64,000 bases of DNA from T3SED10-260 sp035363255. Its GTDB lineage: Bacteria > Caldisericota > Caldisericia > UBA6126. Positions 62,824-64,000 of this stretch are shown piece after piece. The stretch spans positions 3,530 through 67,529 of the forward strand of contig DAOSES010000013.1 of assembly GCA_035363255.1 (NCBI GenBank). The letters are read 5' to 3'. The translations under genes and the position numbers were made by a program. The first letter of the stretch is position 1. Every line of letters begins with the position of its first letter. Under the pieces are notes generated by a model. That model saw only the letters and a program-made list of their open reading frames with translations, made no database searches and was not told the DNA's origin.

Positions 62824-63240
62824 ATGAGAAAGGAAAAATCCTGTGGGGCTGTGATCTTTCGTCGTACCTCCCAGGCTTTGTTCTATTTATTGCTCAAGTA
62901 TAAAAACGAAAAAGAATACTGGGGTCTTCCCAAGGGCCATATCGAAAAAAATGAAACCGAATTGCAGACCGTTATACGTGAAGTTTACGAAGAGACTGGT
63001 TTGCACGACTTGGTCATTTATCCCGACTTTCGAGAGCTAATATCCTATCACCCTGCGCCCCATATCTACAAACAAGTAGTCTTTTACCTTGCCCAGACCC
63101 AGGAAGAAAAAACCTGTTCTTTGTGCGGTGAGCATGACGATTTTCTATGGTTGGAATACCCCCAGGTTCTCCAAAAAATGACCTACGAAAAAGACGCCAC
63201 AATCGTAAAAAAAGCACATCAATACATAGCTAATTTGTAA
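62824..63240 (+). CDS. NUDIX hydrolase
   Basis: The 138-aa protein has a full Nudix box, GHIEKNETELQTVIREVYEETGL, interrupted here only by naming: the REVYEETGL end carries the metal glutamates. The KSCGAVIFRR start and the GLPKGHIE turn are typical of the diadenosine tetraphosphate (Ap4A) hydrolase-like group. It sits alone between the divergent subtilase and ferritin. Confidence 0.9.
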   Translation: MRKEKSCGAVIFRRTSQALFYLLLKYKNEKEYWGLPKGHIEKNETELQTVIREVYEETGLHDLVIYPDFRELISYHPAPHIYKQVVFYLAQTQEEKTCSLCGEHDDFLWLEYPQVLQKMTYEKDATIVKKAHQYIANL

Positions 63241-63327
63241 TAATATGATTTAATTGATACATTATTCAAAGTTTGCAGTTAACTTTTAAGATTGAAAAGC
63301 AATATTTGAAAGGAGAATTTAAAAGAA

Positions 63328-63849
63328 ATGAATCACATGATGCTCGATGCGCTGAATCAACAAATCAACGAAGAGATGTATTCCGCTTATCTTTACCTTT
63401 CCATGGTAGCTTATTTCCATTCCATGAAAATGCCTGGTGCTGCCCACTGGATGGTAGCTCAATACAAAGAAGAGCTTATGCATGCCGAAAAGATCATAGC
63501 CTACATCATGGACCGAGGTGCCAATTTCAAACTTAGAGAAATCAAAGAGCCCACCAATCACTGGTCTTCTCCCATTGATGCCTTCAAGGCTGCTTACGCT
63601 CACGAACAGCATATCACTGGCTGTATCAACAATTTGTTTGATATCGCAATGCGCGAAAAAGACTATCCCACCGTTCAGTTTCTCCAGTGGTTTATCAACG
63701 AGCAAGTCGAAGAAGAAGCTAATGCCAGCCAGATCGTAGATGATTTTGAACGCATTGGTCACGATGCTCGAGGTTTGTTCATGCTCGACAGAGAGCTTGC
63801 CAGCCGTCCTATGCCTGCGCCAGCTCCAGCTCCAGCTTCCGAAGAATAA
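63328..63849 (+). CDS. Ferritin
   Basis: The 173-aa protein is a bacterial non-haem ferritin. The ferroxidase ligands are in NQQINEEMYSAYLYLSM (Glu), EELMHAEKI (Glu-x-x-x-His), the late EQHI and EQVEEEANA. A short Ala/Pro tail (PAPAPAPAS) follows the core. AGGAGA precedes the ATG. It stores iron and limits oxidative damage. A terminator follows at 63877-63903. Confidence 0.95.
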   Translation: MNHMMLDALNQQINEEMYSAYLYLSMVAYFHSMKMPGAAHWMVAQYKEELMHAEKIIAYIMDRGANFKLREIKEPTNHWSSPIDAFKAAYAHEQHITGCINNLFDIAMREKDYPTVQFLQWFINEQVEEEANASQIVDDFERIGHDARGLFMLDRELASRPMPAPAPAPASEE

Positions 63850-63876
63850 TCCTACTAATATAGTTCTGTTTCACGA

Positions 63877-63903
63877 GGGGTGGAAAAGTCCACCCCTTTT
63901 TTT
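63877..63903 (+). terminator. Terminator after the ferritin gene
   Basis: GGGGTGGA (63877-63884) pairs perfectly with TCCACCCC (63889-63896) around AAAG, followed by seven Ts. The remaining bases to 64000 show no gene. Confidence 0.93.
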
Positions 63904-64000
63904 ATTTTTACAAGTGTCAGTATTTATTTTTTCAGTTCTTTTTTACGTGTTGCTTCATTTAAAAACCTATTCGAACGGTCTTCGATGATTCAGCTAAAAC

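Noticed and set aside
1..64000. CRISPR arrays, complete insertion sequences or rRNA genes
   Set aside because: I saw no regularly spaced repeats, transposase gene or rRNA sequence.

Overview
The window is a gene-dense, moderately low-GC (roughly 40%) bacterial chromosome segment with no gap over 300 bp between genes. Gene content points to an anaerobic fermenter: two butyrate/branched-acid kinases around a phosphate butyryltransferase, a ferredoxin-type DUF362 protein, a family III CoA-transferase, urocanate hydratase and ferritin. The order ftsQ-ftsZ-HlyD-like-yggS-sepF, an ECF sigma/anti-sigma pair, a GerMN lipoprotein, Cu-amine-oxidase-N ('stalk') domains and strong AGGAGG ribosome sites resemble Firmicutes or neighbouring deep anaerobic phyla. 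I cannot name the phylum from sequence alone.

Layout. 1-5170: an array of PQQ-repeat lipoprotein genes on the minus strand, bounded by an exact 276-bp direct repeat that carries the 5' end of one of them. 5244-9246: small membrane proteins, a CPBP protease, then two half-size DUF1538 membrane proteins followed by two P-II-like proteins. 9348-15435: fmdB-like, pheS, pheT, mutS2. 15455-22263 (minus): a HAD phosphatase, ddl, pyrG, uvrA and an unknown basic protein. 22346-25075: CoA-transferase and guaB. 25079-29901 (minus): sigma/anti-sigma, then the division cluster, with tRNA-Arg(CCG) behind it. 30026-34918 (minus): DUF362-ferredoxin, buk, ptb, buk, P-loop ATPase. 34961-39039: an unknown 615-aa protein that may be leaderless, an HtrA protease, and a GNAT gene cut by an in-frame TAA. 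39007-45427: tyrS, hutU, an alpha-oxoamine synthase, lgt and glnA. 45610-53638: gyrB, gyrA, an NCS2 permease and groES-groEL. 53733-55289: a possible HAS-barrel protein coupled to a tyrosine recombinase. 55380-62747: a surface-protein block with a GerMN lipoprotein, two stalk-domain proteins, a methyltransferase and a dockerin-bearing subtilase. 62824-63849: a NUDIX hydrolase and ferritin.

Most of the window is housekeeping. The parts that stand out are the repeat-bounded lipoprotein array, the split DUF1538/P-II module, the kinase-transferase-kinase cluster with its ATPase and ferredoxin partner, the interrupted GNAT gene, the HAS-barrel-like/recombinase pair, and the stalk/dockerin surface block. 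Functions of these systems are inferred from families and neighbourhood only.
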